This document shows, one piece after another, positions 40,166 to 47,636 of a stretch of 64,000 nucleotides of DNA. The notes beneath the pieces were generated by a model. The model saw nothing but the letters and a program-made list of their open reading frames with translations. It ran no database searches and was not told the DNA's origin. The stretch comes from Mycobacterium lehmannii (GTDB lineage Bacteria; Actinomycetota; Actinomycetes; Mycobacteriales; Mycobacteriaceae). The stretch's first letter is position 1; each line of letters begins with the position of its first letter. Location: positions 248,001 to 312,000 of the forward strand of contig NZ_NKCN01000001.1 in assembly GCF_002245535.1 (NCBI RefSeq), given 5' to 3'. Position numbers and translations under genes: made by a program.

Positions 40166-40675
40166 CTAGAGGGTCAATAGCATTCGGGTGTTGCCGAGGA
40201 TGTTCGGCTTGACGTAGGACAGGTCGAGGAACTCGGCGACGCCGGTGTCGTACGAGCGGCACATCTCCTCGAAGACCTCCGCGGTGACGGGTGTTCCGTC
40301 GATCTCCCGAAACCCGTGCTTGCTGAAGAACTCGACTTCGAAGGTGAGCACGAAGATCCGCTCGAGGCGCAACTCGCGCGCGACGTCGAGCAGTTTGTCG
40401 ACGATCGCGTGCCCGACGCCCTGGCCTCTGACCTTGGGATGCACGGCCACGGTGCGCACCTCGCCGAGGTCGGACCACAACACGTGTAGCGCGCCGCAGC
40501 CGAGCAGTTCGCCGCCCAGTTCGGCGACCCAGAACTCCTGAACTGCCTCATAGAGCGTCACCAGGTTCTTCTCCAGCAGGATCTTGCCGGAGTAGATGTC
40601 GACCAAGGTTTTGATGGCGGGGACATCTGAAGTTCGCGCACGCCGCACGACGACCTCGCCGGATTCTGCGCTCAC
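40166..40675 (-). CDS. argA: Amino-acid N-acetyltransferase (Rv2747 ArgA type)
   Basis: GNAT-fold acetyltransferase of 169 residues matching Rv2747, the mycobacterial glutamate/glutamine acetyltransferase that feeds arginine synthesis. The acetyl-CoA loop is VAVHPKVRGQGVGHAIVDKL near residue 78; FWVAELGGELLGCGALHV and VEFFSKHGFREIDG are typical. GTG at 40675 starts the protein. It converges on ftsK and diverges from pgsA. Confidence 0.88.
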   Translation of the reverse strand: MSAESGEVVVRRARTSDVPAIKTLVDIYSGKILLEKNLVTLYEAVQEFWVAELGGELLGCGALHVLWSDLGEVRTVAVHPKVRGQGVGHAIVDKLLDVARELRLERIFVLTFEVEFFSKHGFREIDGTPVTAEVFEEMCRSYDTGVAEFLDLSYVKPNILGNTRMLLTL

Positions 40676-40704
40676 AGGTGGAGAGTATCGGTTCGGGCAA
40701 CCGA

Positions 40705-40710
40705 TATTCT
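40705..40710 (+). promoter_or_regulatory. -10 element, leaderless pgsA
   Basis: TATTCT ends six bases before the GTG at 40717, favouring that start over the GTG at 40678. Confidence 0.5.
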
Positions 40711-40716
40711 GTTGCG

Positions 40717-41313
40717 GTGTCGGGCCAACCCCATACTGATCCGCTGGTTCCGCGCGCCCGTATAGCGAACATCGCGAATGTGCTCACCGGCGTGCGGATG
40801 GCGTTGGTTCCGGTTTTCCTAGTGGTGCTGTTCGTCGGCGACGGGCATGAAACATTCTGGCGGATAGCCGCATTCGTCGTGTTCACCGTCGCGGTGATCA
40901 CCGACCGGTTCGACGGGGCACTGGCGCGCAACTACGGCATGGTGACCGAGTTCGGCACACTGGCCGACCCCATCGCGGACAAAGCCCTCATCGGCGCGGC
41001 GCTGATCGGGCTTTCGCTACTGGGCGACCTGCCGTGGTGGATCACGGTGGTGATCCTGACCCGGGAGATCGGCATCACGGTGTTGCGGTTCGCGGTGTTG
41101 CGTCACGGCGTGATCCCGGCCAGCCGCGGCGGCAAGCTCAAGACGCTCGTACAAGGGGTGGCGATCGGGTTGTTCGTGCTGCCGTTGTCGGGTGCGTGGC
41201 TGGCCGCGGCCTGGGTGGTTATGTGCGCGGCGGTCATCCTGACGGTCGTCACAGGGGTCGATTACGTCGTGACGGCCGTCAAGGACTCCCGTGGACGACC
41301 CGCTGGTCAGTGA
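40717..41313 (+). CDS. pgsA3: CDP-alcohol phosphatidyltransferase, PgsA3 type
   Basis: Membrane enzyme of the CDP-alcohol family, annotated in M. tuberculosis (Rv2746c) as phosphatidylglycerophosphate synthase. The metal-binding signature DRFDGALARNYGMVTEFGTLADPIAD follows the family pattern with most ligand aspartates, and about five membrane helices are seen. GTG at 40717 gives 198 residues. An in-frame GTG at 40678 would add 13 residues but lies two bases from the divergent argA start and upstream of the -10. Followed by a decayed cinA-like gene and then clgR. Confidence 0.88.
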   Translation: MSGQPHTDPLVPRARIANIANVLTGVRMALVPVFLVVLFVGDGHETFWRIAAFVVFTVAVITDRFDGALARNYGMVTEFGTLADPIADKALIGAALIGLSLLGDLPWWITVVILTREIGITVLRFAVLRHGVIPASRGGKLKTLVQGVAIGLFVLPLSGAWLAAAWVVMCAAVILTVVTGVDYVVTAVKDSRGRPAGQ

Positions 41314-41584
41314 CGACGCCCGCGCGCTTGTCGCCGACCTCACTGTGCGCGGGCAACGGTCGCGACCGCCGAATCGCTGACCGCGGGTTTGCGGGCGGCC
41401 ACACTGGCCGGCGTGCCGGGGCGAGCGCGGTGTTACGCGGCGGCCACGGTGTTCCTCGGCATCGCCGGGCCGGTCGGGACCGACGTCGTCGAGTTGCGGC
41501 TGAACGGATCACGCTGGGAGATCCGGCCTCGCCGCGGTCCGGGAGGCCGTCGTGCGCCTGCGGTCGGCCCTCACTCGACAGTGA
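41291..41584 (+). pseudogene. Decayed CinA C-terminal domain (PncC-like) gene
   Basis: Remnant of a CinA-type nicotinamide-nucleotide amidase domain. The GTG at 41291 begins MDDPLVSDDARALVADLTVR, then a one-base deletion after codon 22 shifts the frame. The next frame reads ATAESLTAGLRAATLAGVPG. The middle of the domain is missing, and the text resumes at TVFLGIAGPVGTDVVELRLN. A third shift near 41524 leads to AAVREAVVRLRSALTRQ and a stop at 41582-41584. It overlaps the pgsA end by 23 bases. Intact relatives of this C-terminal CinA type are about 150 residues. Confidence 0.8.
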
Positions 41585-41596
41585 TCTGCGCCATCC

Positions 41597-41624
41597 GGGA
41601 ACCAACAGGCCCACGCTCAGCGTT
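41597..41624 (+). promoter_or_regulatory. SigE-type promoter of clgR
   Basis: GGGAAC (41597-41602) and CGTT (41621-41624) are separated by 18 bases, the ECF pattern used by SigE. In M. tuberculosis clgR is transcribed from a SigE-dependent promoter, which fits this position 44 bases before the start codon. Confidence 0.65.
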
Positions 41625-41667
41625 GCCCTATTGGATCCCCAGACACTGACTCCGAAGGGAGAGCACG

Positions 41668-41988
41668 ATGACGGCATTGCTGCGCGAGGTGATCGGCGAC
41701 GTGCTGCGTCGTGCCCGCGTCGACCAGGGACGCACCCTGCGCGAAGTGTCCGACACCGCCCGGGTCAGTCTGGGCTACCTCTCCGAGGTCGAACGTGGCC
41801 GCAAGGAAGCCTCGAGCGAATTGCTCAGCGCGATCTGCGGTGCCCTCGACGTTCCGCTGTCTCAGGTGCTCTTTGACGCCGGTCAGCAGATGGAGCGTGA
41901 GGAGAGCGCCGCCTTCGCCGGTGCCGCCAACATCGACGCCACCACCAAGGTGGTCATCCCGCAGGTCGTGTCGATGGCGGTCGCCTGA
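41668..41988 (+). CDS. clgR: Transcriptional regulator ClgR
   Basis: Cro/C1-type activator of Clp protease, chaperone and phage-shock genes. The 106-residue protein has the helix-turn-helix [18 protein letters not shown] then [20 protein letters not shown], and the short C-terminal tail that serves as a ClpP degradation signal in relatives (ending SMAVA). ATG at 41668 follows GGGAGAGCACG. In M. tuberculosis it forms an operon with pspA and is set by SigE under envelope stress. Confidence 0.93.
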   Translation: MTALLREVIGDVLRRARVDQGRTLREVSDTARVSLGYLSEVERGRKEASSELLSAICGALDVPLSQVLFDAGQQMEREESAAFAGAANIDATTKVVIPQVVSMAVA

Positions 41989-42034
41989 CGCGCTGAGCCG
42001 ACCACTACCGACTGTGGTGATACGCGCTGACCCG
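41988..42034 (+). promoter_or_regulatory. Direct repeat before pspA, candidate ClgR sites
   Basis: ACGCGCTGAGCCG (41988-42000) and ACGCGCTGACCCG (42022-42034) differ by one base and are 34 bases apart, about three DNA turns. TAGATT (42036-42041) just downstream fits a -10 for pspA. ClgR is known to activate this operon; the binding assignment is inferred. Confidence 0.45.
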
Positions 42035-42104
42035 ATAGATTGGGCAGCACGGGAAGCCGGGCCGGCGAGTCCGACACAACGACACGAAGGCGGAGTGAAC
42101 TGAC

Positions 42105-42920
42105 ATGGCCAATCCGTTCGTCAAGGCGTGGAAGTACCTCATGGCGCTGTTCAGCTCCAAGGTGGACGAATACGCCGACCCGAAAGTGCAGATTCAGCAG
42201 GCCATCGAGGAAGCCCAGCGCCAGCACCAGGCCCTGACCCAGCAGGCCGCCCAGGTGATCGGCAACCAGCGCCAGCTGGAGATGCGTCTGAACCGCCAGC
42301 TCGCCGACATCGAGAAGTTGCAGGTCAACGTGCGGCAGGCGTTGACGCTGGCCGATCAGGCCGTCGCCAACGGCGACGCCGCCAAGGCCACCGAGTACAA
42401 TAACGCCGCCGAAGCGTTCGCCGCGCAGTTGGTTACCGCCGAGCAGAGCGTCGAGGATCTCAAGACCCTGCACGACCAGGCGCTCAACGCGGCCGGCCAG
42501 GCCAAGAAGGCCGTCGAGCAGAACGCGATGATGCTGCAGCAGAAAATCGCCGAACGCACCAAGCTGCTGTCCCAGCTCGAGCAGGCCAAGATGCAGGAGC
42601 AGGTCAGCTCGTCGCTGCGCTCGATGAGCGAGTTGGCCGCCCCGGGCACCACGCCCAGCCTCGACGAGGTGCGCCAGAAGATCGAGCGCCGGTATGCCAA
42701 CGCCATGGGCGAGGCCGAGTTGGCCCAGAACTCGGTGCAGGGCCGGATGTTGGAGGTCCAGCAGGCCAGCGTGCAGATGGCCGGGCATTCCCGGCTGGAG
42801 CAGATCCGCGCCTCGATGCGCGGTGAGCAGTTGCCCGCGGGCGGCAACGCCGCTCCGCAACCCGCGACCCCGGCGACCAATCCGCAGCAGGCGACACCGG
42901 AAAATCCGCTGTCTCAATAG
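42105..42920 (+). CDS. pspA: Phage shock protein A homologue (35 kDa antigen)
   Basis: Peripheral membrane scaffold of the PspA/IM30/ESCRT-III family that preserves the plasma membrane under stress. The 271-residue sequence is nearly all coiled coil (about residues 25-215, e.g. [20 protein letters not shown]). It has the N-terminal amphipathic segment [20 protein letters not shown] and a disordered Pro/Ala/Gln C-terminus. Homologue of Rv2744c. It lies between clgR and pspM with only three bases to the next gene. Confidence 0.93.
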   Translation: MANPFVKAWKYLMALFSSKVDEYADPKVQIQQAIEEAQRQHQALTQQAAQVIGNQRQLEMRLNRQLADIEKLQVNVRQALTLADQAVANGDAAKATEYNNAAEAFAAQLVTAEQSVEDLKTLHDQALNAAGQAKKAVEQNAMMLQQKIAERTKLLSQLEQAKMQEQVSSSLRSMSELAAPGTTPSLDEVRQKIERRYANAMGEAELAQNSVQGRMLEVQQASVQMAGHSRLEQIRASMRGEQLPAGGNAAPQPATPATNPQQATPENPLSQ

Positions 42921-42923
42921 TTC

Positions 42924-43766
42924 GTGAGGACACCAGTGAGTTCGCAGAGGAGTCGACCCGAGCCGTTGCGCTCGCTGGTGCAACGGGGTGTCCAGAACGG
43001 CATCGACACTGCCGCCGAGTGGTCCGATGTCCTGGCCGACAAGCTGAACGCCGCCGCCGACCCGCGCGCCAAGCTGCTCCGCAAGCGGCGCTGGGCGCTG
43101 CGGCTCACCGTGTTCTTCACGATTTCCTGTGTGTTCTGGATCGGCGTGACCGGCGTGGTGGCCGCCTGGGATGTTCCCGCATGGGCGCTGCTCATCCCGT
43201 CGCCGATCGCCGTCGGAGCTGCTTTCTTGGCCACGTTGACGTTCTTGCGGTACCGCTGGCTGCGCCGCGAGCCGCTGCCGCCTCCGCGGTCCCGCGCCAC
43301 CCGCAGGCTTCCACCGTGGGGATCGGCAGCCCGCCAGCCGATGGCGGCGTTGGCCACCTCCGAGCGTGGATTCTTCTCCCTGCTCGGGGTCCTGGAGCGG
43401 GGGCGGATGCTGCCTCCGGACGAACTCCGCGAGCTGGCCGCCGCGGCGAACCAGACGGCGACGACCATGGCAGCCACCGCGAACGAAGTGATGTCGATGG
43501 AGCGGGCGGTCCGCGCGACGCCGCAGTCGCGCGCCCACCTGGTGCCCACCATCCAGGCGTTCACGGCGCAACTGGATCACGGGGCACGGCAGTACGGCGA
43601 AATGGTCAACGCCGCAGCACAGCTGGTGTCGGCGGCGAACGCCGGTCCGACATCCACCTCACCGATGTGGCAACAGCGTTACCGCGACGAGCTGTCCAAT
43701 GCCACCGATCGGCTGGTCGGCTGGGCCGAGGCGTTCAACGAACTCGGCCACGTCCGCGGGGCCTAG
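42924..43766 (+). CDS. pspM: Phage shock membrane protein PspM (Rv2743c homologue)
   Basis: Integral membrane partner of PspA in the mycobacterial envelope-stress system. The 280-residue protein has a basic N-terminus, two membrane helices (about residues 53-71 and 76-97), a basic loop RRLPPWGSAARQP and a long helical cytoplasmic domain. GTG at 42924 or 42936 could start it. In M. tuberculosis a fourth gene, Rv2742c (PspN), follows; here the operon ends and the next gene is on the opposite strand. Confidence 0.85.
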   Translation: MRTPVSSQRSRPEPLRSLVQRGVQNGIDTAAEWSDVLADKLNAAADPRAKLLRKRRWALRLTVFFTISCVFWIGVTGVVAAWDVPAWALLIPSPIAVGAAFLATLTFLRYRWLRREPLPPPRSRATRRLPPWGSAARQPMAALATSERGFFSLLGVLERGRMLPPDELRELAAAANQTATTMAATANEVMSMERAVRATPQSRAHLVPTIQAFTAQLDHGARQYGEMVNAAAQLVSAANAGPTSTSPMWQQRYRDELSNATDRLVGWAEAFNELGHVRGA

Positions 43767-43803
43767 TCGGACGACGATCAAGCGGTGAGGCACGAGCCGC
43801 GTT

Positions 43804-43815
43804 GTGGGGCCCCAC
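43804..43815. terminator. Palindrome between pspM and ephG
   Basis: GTGGGGCCCCAC is a perfect 12-base palindrome in the 86-base gap between convergent genes, extended by flanking CGCG on both sides. Likely a terminator for the psp operon. Confidence 0.4.
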
Positions 43816-43852
43816 GCGAAGCGTAGGGGAAAGTCCGACGCGACGGGCGTAG

Positions 43853-44293
43853 TCACATCGTGGGGCGCAGCGCCGGGAACACCGCCGCGACCAGACCGCG
43901 CACCGTCGCCTTGAAGAAGTCCAGAGTGTCGAAGTAGTCGCGCCACAACGTGATTCGGCCGGCGTGCACCTCGAACGATCCGCACACCCAGAACTGCAGG
44001 CGCACCGGTCCGAACACCAGCGCGTCGGTGCGTTCGGTGAGCACGGAGCTGCCGTCGGCGGCGATGCGGTGAATTTTCACCTCGAAGCCGAACCGGCCCT
44101 GACCGCGACGCATCAGGCCGATGATGCGCTGGCGGCCGCGGATCGTGGGGTAGCCGACGTTGTGCCATTCGGCGTGATCGGCGAGCAGGCCGTCGGCGGT
44201 GTCGAAATCCTCGTCCTGCAAGGCGTAGAGGAACGTTTCCACCGCCCGGATGTTGTCGACGTCGGTTTTCAGTTCAGAAGCCTGGTCGGTCAT
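43853..44293 (-). CDS. ephG: Limonene-1,2-epoxide hydrolase-like protein (EphG type)
   Basis: A 146-residue SnoaL/limonene-epoxide-hydrolase-fold protein matching Rv2740 by position. ATG at 44291-44293 starts MTDQASELKTDVDNIRAVE. The catalytic triad pattern of this family (Asp-Arg-Asp) can be traced in AEWHNVGYPTIRGRQ and ITLWRDYFDTLDFF. M. tuberculosis Rv2740 hydrolyses epoxides of sterols and fatty acids. Divergent from the glycosyltransferase gene by 42 bases. Confidence 0.85.
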   Translation of the reverse strand: MTDQASELKTDVDNIRAVETFLYALQDEDFDTADGLLADHAEWHNVGYPTIRGRQRIIGLMRRGQGRFGFEVKIHRIAADGSSVLTERTDALVFGPVRLQFWVCGSFEVHAGRITLWRDYFDTLDFFKATVRGLVAAVFPALRPTM

Positions 44294-44335
44294 GGGCGCA
44301 AGCCTAGTGCCGCGCCGCTGTGGCAGGGTAGCCCA

Positions 44336-45508
44336 ATGCGCGTGGCGGTGGTTGCTGGACCGGATCCGGGACATGCCTTTCCGGCACTCGCGTTGTGCCT
44401 TCGTTTCCTGGCCAACGGGGATACGCCGACGCTGCTGACCGGGACGGAATGGCTGGACACGGCCCGCGACGCCGGGGTGGCCGCCGTCGAACTCCTCGGC
44501 TTGGATCCGGTGGACACCGACGACGACACCGACGCCGGCGCGAAGGTCCACCAGCGTGGCGCCCGGATGGCTGTGCTCAACGCGCCGCAGATGCGTCAGC
44601 TCGCGCCGGACCTCGTGGTCTCCGACGCCATCACCACGGCGGGCGGGTTCTGCGCCGAACTGCTCGGGCTGCCCTGGGTCGAGTTGAATCCGCACCCGCT
44701 GTACCGGCCGTCGAAGGGCCTCCCGCCGATCGGCAGCGGGCTGGCGCCCGGCGTCGGCGTCCGCGGCCGGTTGCGCGACGCGATCCTGCGCACCCTCTCC
44801 GCCCGGTCGTGGCGGCAGGGCATTCGCCAGCGCTCGGCGGCGCGTGTGCAAATCGGTTTGCCCGCAGACGATCCCGGCCCGCGCCGACGGTTGATCGCCA
44901 CGTTGCCGGCGCTGGAGGTGCCGCGGCCGGACTGGCCTGCCGAAGCCGTGGTGGTGGGTCCGTTGCACTTCGAGCCGACGTCGGCGACGCTCGCCATCCC
45001 GCCGGGCGACGGACCCGTCGTGGTCGTCGCACCGTCGACCGCCACCACCGGGGAACGCGGCCTTGCCGAGGTCGCGTTGGAGACCTTGACGCCGGGGGAG
45101 GCGTTGCCACCGGGTTCGCGCGTCGTGGTGTCGCGACTCGGCGGCACAGAGGTCGCGGTGCCGCCGTGGGCGGTGGTCGGGCTGGGAAGACAGGACGAAC
45201 TGCTCTCGCATGCCGACCTGGTGATCTGCGGAGGCGGCCACGGCATGGTGGCCAAGACACTGTTGGCCGGAGTTCCGATGGTGGTGGTCCCCGGCGGGGG
45301 CGACCAATGGGAGATCGCGAATCGTGTTGTGCGGCAGGGGAGTGCGCAGCTGGTGCGCCCTCTCGCTCCGGATGCGCTGGCGCAGGCGGTGCGCGAGGTC
45401 TTGGGCACACCCCGCTACCGGCAGGCGGCGCGGCGGGCGGGGGCGACGGTCGCCGACGTCGAAGATCCGGTACGGGTGTGCCATGAAGCGCTGGCCGCGT
45501 CGGCGTAG
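44336..45508 (+). CDS. Glycosyltransferase family 1-like protein (Rv2739c homologue)
   Basis: A 390-residue GT-B fold protein of the macrolide/glycolipid glycosyltransferase (MGT) type. MRVAVVAGPDPGHAFPALAL forms the acceptor-domain start. The nucleotide-sugar-binding motif near the C-terminus is HADLVICGGGHGMVAKTLLA followed by VPMVVVPGGGDQWEIANRVV. Acceptor unknown; relatives modify lipids or polyketides. Its TAG is part of the -10 hexamer of the next gene. Confidence 0.85.
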   Translation: MRVAVVAGPDPGHAFPALALCLRFLANGDTPTLLTGTEWLDTARDAGVAAVELLGLDPVDTDDDTDAGAKVHQRGARMAVLNAPQMRQLAPDLVVSDAITTAGGFCAELLGLPWVELNPHPLYRPSKGLPPIGSGLAPGVGVRGRLRDAILRTLSARSWRQGIRQRSAARVQIGLPADDPGPRRRLIATLPALEVPRPDWPAEAVVVGPLHFEPTSATLAIPPGDGPVVVVAPSTATTGERGLAEVALETLTPGEALPPGSRVVVSRLGGTEVAVPPWAVVGLGRQDELLSHADLVICGGGHGMVAKTLLAGVPMVVVPGGGDQWEIANRVVRQGSAQLVRPLAPDALAQAVREVLGTPRYRQAARRAGATVADVEDPVRVCHEALAASA

Positions 45509-45511
45509 TTT
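45506..45511 (+). promoter_or_regulatory. -10 element for DUF3046 gene
   Basis: TAGTTT begins with the stop codon of the glycosyltransferase and ends six bases before the GTG at 45518. Confidence 0.4.
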
Positions 45512-45517
45512 GGGCTC

Positions 45518-45712
45518 GTGCGGTTGACGGAATTTCATCAGCTCGTCGAGGAACAGTTCGGCCCGGTGCGAGGCTCGTCGCTGCTCGTCGACCACGTCCT
45601 GAGCGCACTGGATGGGCGCACCGCCGAACAGGCCATCGAGGAGGGCGTCGATCCCCGGGACGTGTGGCGTGCGCTGTGCTCGGACTTCGACGTTCCGCGT
45701 GATCAGTGGTGA
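45518..45712 (+). CDS. DUF3046 family protein (Rv2738c homologue)
   Basis: A 64-residue acidic protein, MRLTEFHQLVEEQFGPVRGS at the start and ALCSDFDVPRDQW at the end, conserved across actinobacteria next to recA. Function unknown. In M. tuberculosis recA-recX follows directly; here the 16-kb hydrogenase block separates the two. Convergent with the next gene, with a four-base gap. Confidence 0.88.
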   Translation: MRLTEFHQLVEEQFGPVRGSSLLVDHVLSALDGRTAEQAIEEGVDPRDVWRALCSDFDVPRDQW

Positions 45713-45716
45713 ATCG

Positions 45717-46160
45717 CTAGCGTTTGTCCTCGGCGCGACCGGTGCCCACGGTGTGTGACGGGCCCACCCGATCGTCGCCGCTGTCGGACTCCGGCACCTG
45801 TGAAGCCGGTTGTTCGTCAGCGGGAGAGGCCGTCGCACCGCCCTCGGTCTCGCTCGGCGACGGTGCCTTGCTCGCTGCATCCGTCGCCGGTTTCACAGCG
45901 CCCGCGGTTCGTTCGCCGCCGTCGTCTCCTGGGCCTTCCGGCTTGGCCGACATCTGCCGACCCTCGTACGGGGGAATCTCGGGTTTGACGTCCTTGGGCG
46001 GTTCGTTAGTGAATCCCGTCTGGAAGTCCGGCTTTCCGCTGTTCTCGTGTGCGGGGACGGACTCATCACCGCGATAGGTGTCCGACGGACGGTCCGCCGG
46101 TCCGCCCGAGGGTTGATCGGATCCGGTTCCGCGCTTTCCTCGTTCCTCCGGCTCTGTCAT
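45717..46160 (-). CDS. Disordered hypothetical protein
   Basis: A 147-residue hydrophilic protein rich in Glu, Asp, Pro, Gly and Ser with no predicted fold, membrane helix or signal peptide. ATG at 46160 (MTEPEERGKRGTGSD) has GAGGAG eight bases upstream and is preferred to a GTG three codons earlier. It is the last gene of the minus-strand hydrogenase block, 53 bases after hypD, and may or may not belong to it functionally. Confidence 0.55.
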   Translation of the reverse strand: MTEPEERGKRGTGSDQPSGGPADRPSDTYRGDESVPAHENSGKPDFQTGFTNEPPKDVKPEIPPYEGRQMSAKPEGPGDDGGERTAGAVKPATDAASKAPSPSETEGGATASPADEQPASQVPESDSGDDRVGPSHTVGTGRAEDKR

Positions 46161-46213
46161 GACAATCACTCCTCACTTGTCGCCGCGGGATCTGCGGCGA
46201 CGAATCGACGGTC

Positions 46214-47341
46214 TCAGGCGCGTTGACCCAGGACCAACGCCGTTTCCCGGTGCAACCGGCCGAAGTTGTAGTACGCCGCGCAGGCGCCCTCGGGAGACAC
46301 CATGCATGTCCCGATCGGTGTCTCCGGTGTGCACGCGGTCCCGAAGACCTTGCACTCCCATGGTTTGATGACGCCCTTGAGCACCTCACCGCACTGGCAT
46401 GCCTTCGGATCGGCCACCCGCACACCCGGCATGGCGAAGGTGCGTTCGGCGTCGAAGTCGGCGTAGTCGGGGTGGAGCCGCAGCGCGCTCTGCGAGATGA
46501 AACCCAGCCCCCGCCACTCGAAATGCGGTCGCAGCTCGAACGTCTGCGCCATCAGCTTGAGTGCCTGGGTGTTGCCTTCGGGACGCACCACCCGCGTGTA
46601 CTGGTTTTCGACCTCGCAGCGACAGCCCCGAATCTGCTGCAGCAGCATGTGCACCGACGCGAGGATGTCGAGCGGTTCGAATCCCGCCACCACCATCGGT
46701 TTTCCGTACACATCGGGGACGAACCGGTACGGGCGCAGCCCCACCACCGTCGAGACGTGTCCGGGCCCGAGGAATCCGGACAGTCGCAGGTCGGGGGACT
46801 CCAGGATCGCCTTGATGGGCGGAACGATCGTGACGTGGTTACAGAAGACGCTGAAGTTACTCACGCCCAAAGCTTTCGCGCGCACCAGCGTCACGGCGGT
46901 GGACGGCGCGGTTGTCTCGAAGCCCACTGCGAAGAACACAACCCGCCTGTCGGGGTTGTCGATCGCTATCTTGAGGGCGTCCAGCGGCGAGTACACGAAG
47001 CGCACATCGGCACCGCGGGCCTTCGCCTCGATGAGGTTGCCCCGCGATCCCGGCACCCGCATCATGTCGCCGAACGTCGTGAAGATGACGTCCGGTTGTT
47101 CGGCCAGCCACATCGCGTCGTCGACGCGTCCCATCGGGATGACGCACACCGGGCATCCCGGCCCGTGTACCAGCTCGACCGTCTCCGGCAGCAGATGCTC
47201 GATGCCGTGGCGGTAGATGGTGTGGGTGTGGCCGCCGCACACCTCCATGAACTTGAACTCGTCGTCGCCGGCGAGGTCGGTGATGGATCTGACCAGCGCG
47301 CGTGCTGCGGCCGGGTCGCGGAATTCGTCGACGAATCTCAT
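46214..47341 (-). CDS. hypD: Hydrogenase maturation protein HypD
   Basis: Iron-sulfur scaffold that, with HypC, assembles the Fe(CN)2CO group of [NiFe]-hydrogenases. The 375-residue protein has the early motif EVCGGHTHTIYRHGIEHLLP and the GPGCPVCVIPMG cysteines. FAVGFETTAPSTA and the C-terminal [4Fe-4S] cysteines (CQCGEVLKGVIKPWECKVFG and GTCMVSPEGACAAYYNFGR) complete the set. Starts 11 bases after hypC. Confidence 0.95.
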   Translation of the reverse strand: MRFVDEFRDPAAARALVRSITDLAGDDEFKFMEVCGGHTHTIYRHGIEHLLPETVELVHGPGCPVCVIPMGRVDDAMWLAEQPDVIFTTFGDMMRVPGSRGNLIEAKARGADVRFVYSPLDALKIAIDNPDRRVVFFAVGFETTAPSTAVTLVRAKALGVSNFSVFCNHVTIVPPIKAILESPDLRLSGFLGPGHVSTVVGLRPYRFVPDVYGKPMVVAGFEPLDILASVHMLLQQIRGCRCEVENQYTRVVRPEGNTQALKLMAQTFELRPHFEWRGLGFISQSALRLHPDYADFDAERTFAMPGVRVADPKACQCGEVLKGVIKPWECKVFGTACTPETPIGTCMVSPEGACAAYYNFGRLHRETALVLGQRA

Positions 47342-47351
47342 GGTTTGCCTC

Positions 47352-47624
47352 TCAAGCGATTTCGGACGAGTTGAACGCTTCGATCTCGGCGGTGTAGTCG
47401 GCGCCCATCTTCTGCACCTGGTCGAGGGTAAGAGTGGCCTCGCGTTCGTCGATCTTGGCCATCGCGAATCCGACGTGGACCAGAACCCAGTCGCCGACCT
47501 GCAGATTGTCGTCGGCCAACAGGCGCACGCTGATGGTTCTGCGGACGCCGTTCACGTCGACCTTGGCCAGCGATTGTTCGGCGTCGACGATGTCGACCAC
47601 CTGACCGGGGATGCCGAGGCACAT
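47352..47624 (-). CDS. hypC: Hydrogenase chaperone HypC, copy 1
   Basis: Small OB-fold chaperone that carries the iron group between HypD and the large-subunit precursor. The 90-residue protein begins MCLGIPGQVVDIVDA with the essential Cys2, and has GDWVLVHVGFAMAKIDEREA. It lies between hypE and hypD, the usual maturation trio. A second hypC (53152-53415) is beside hypF. Confidence 0.94.
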   Translation of the reverse strand: MCLGIPGQVVDIVDAEQSLAKVDVNGVRRTISVRLLADDNLQVGDWVLVHVGFAMAKIDEREATLTLDQVQKMGADYTAEIEAFNSSEIA

Positions 47625-47636
47625 TTCGGTCTCCTC

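Noticed and set aside
44400..45880. Minus-strand frame running over the glycosyltransferase and DUF3046 genes into ephG
   Set aside because: Only the last 146 codons (43853-44293) encode a recognisable protein; the rest is antisense to conserved genes.
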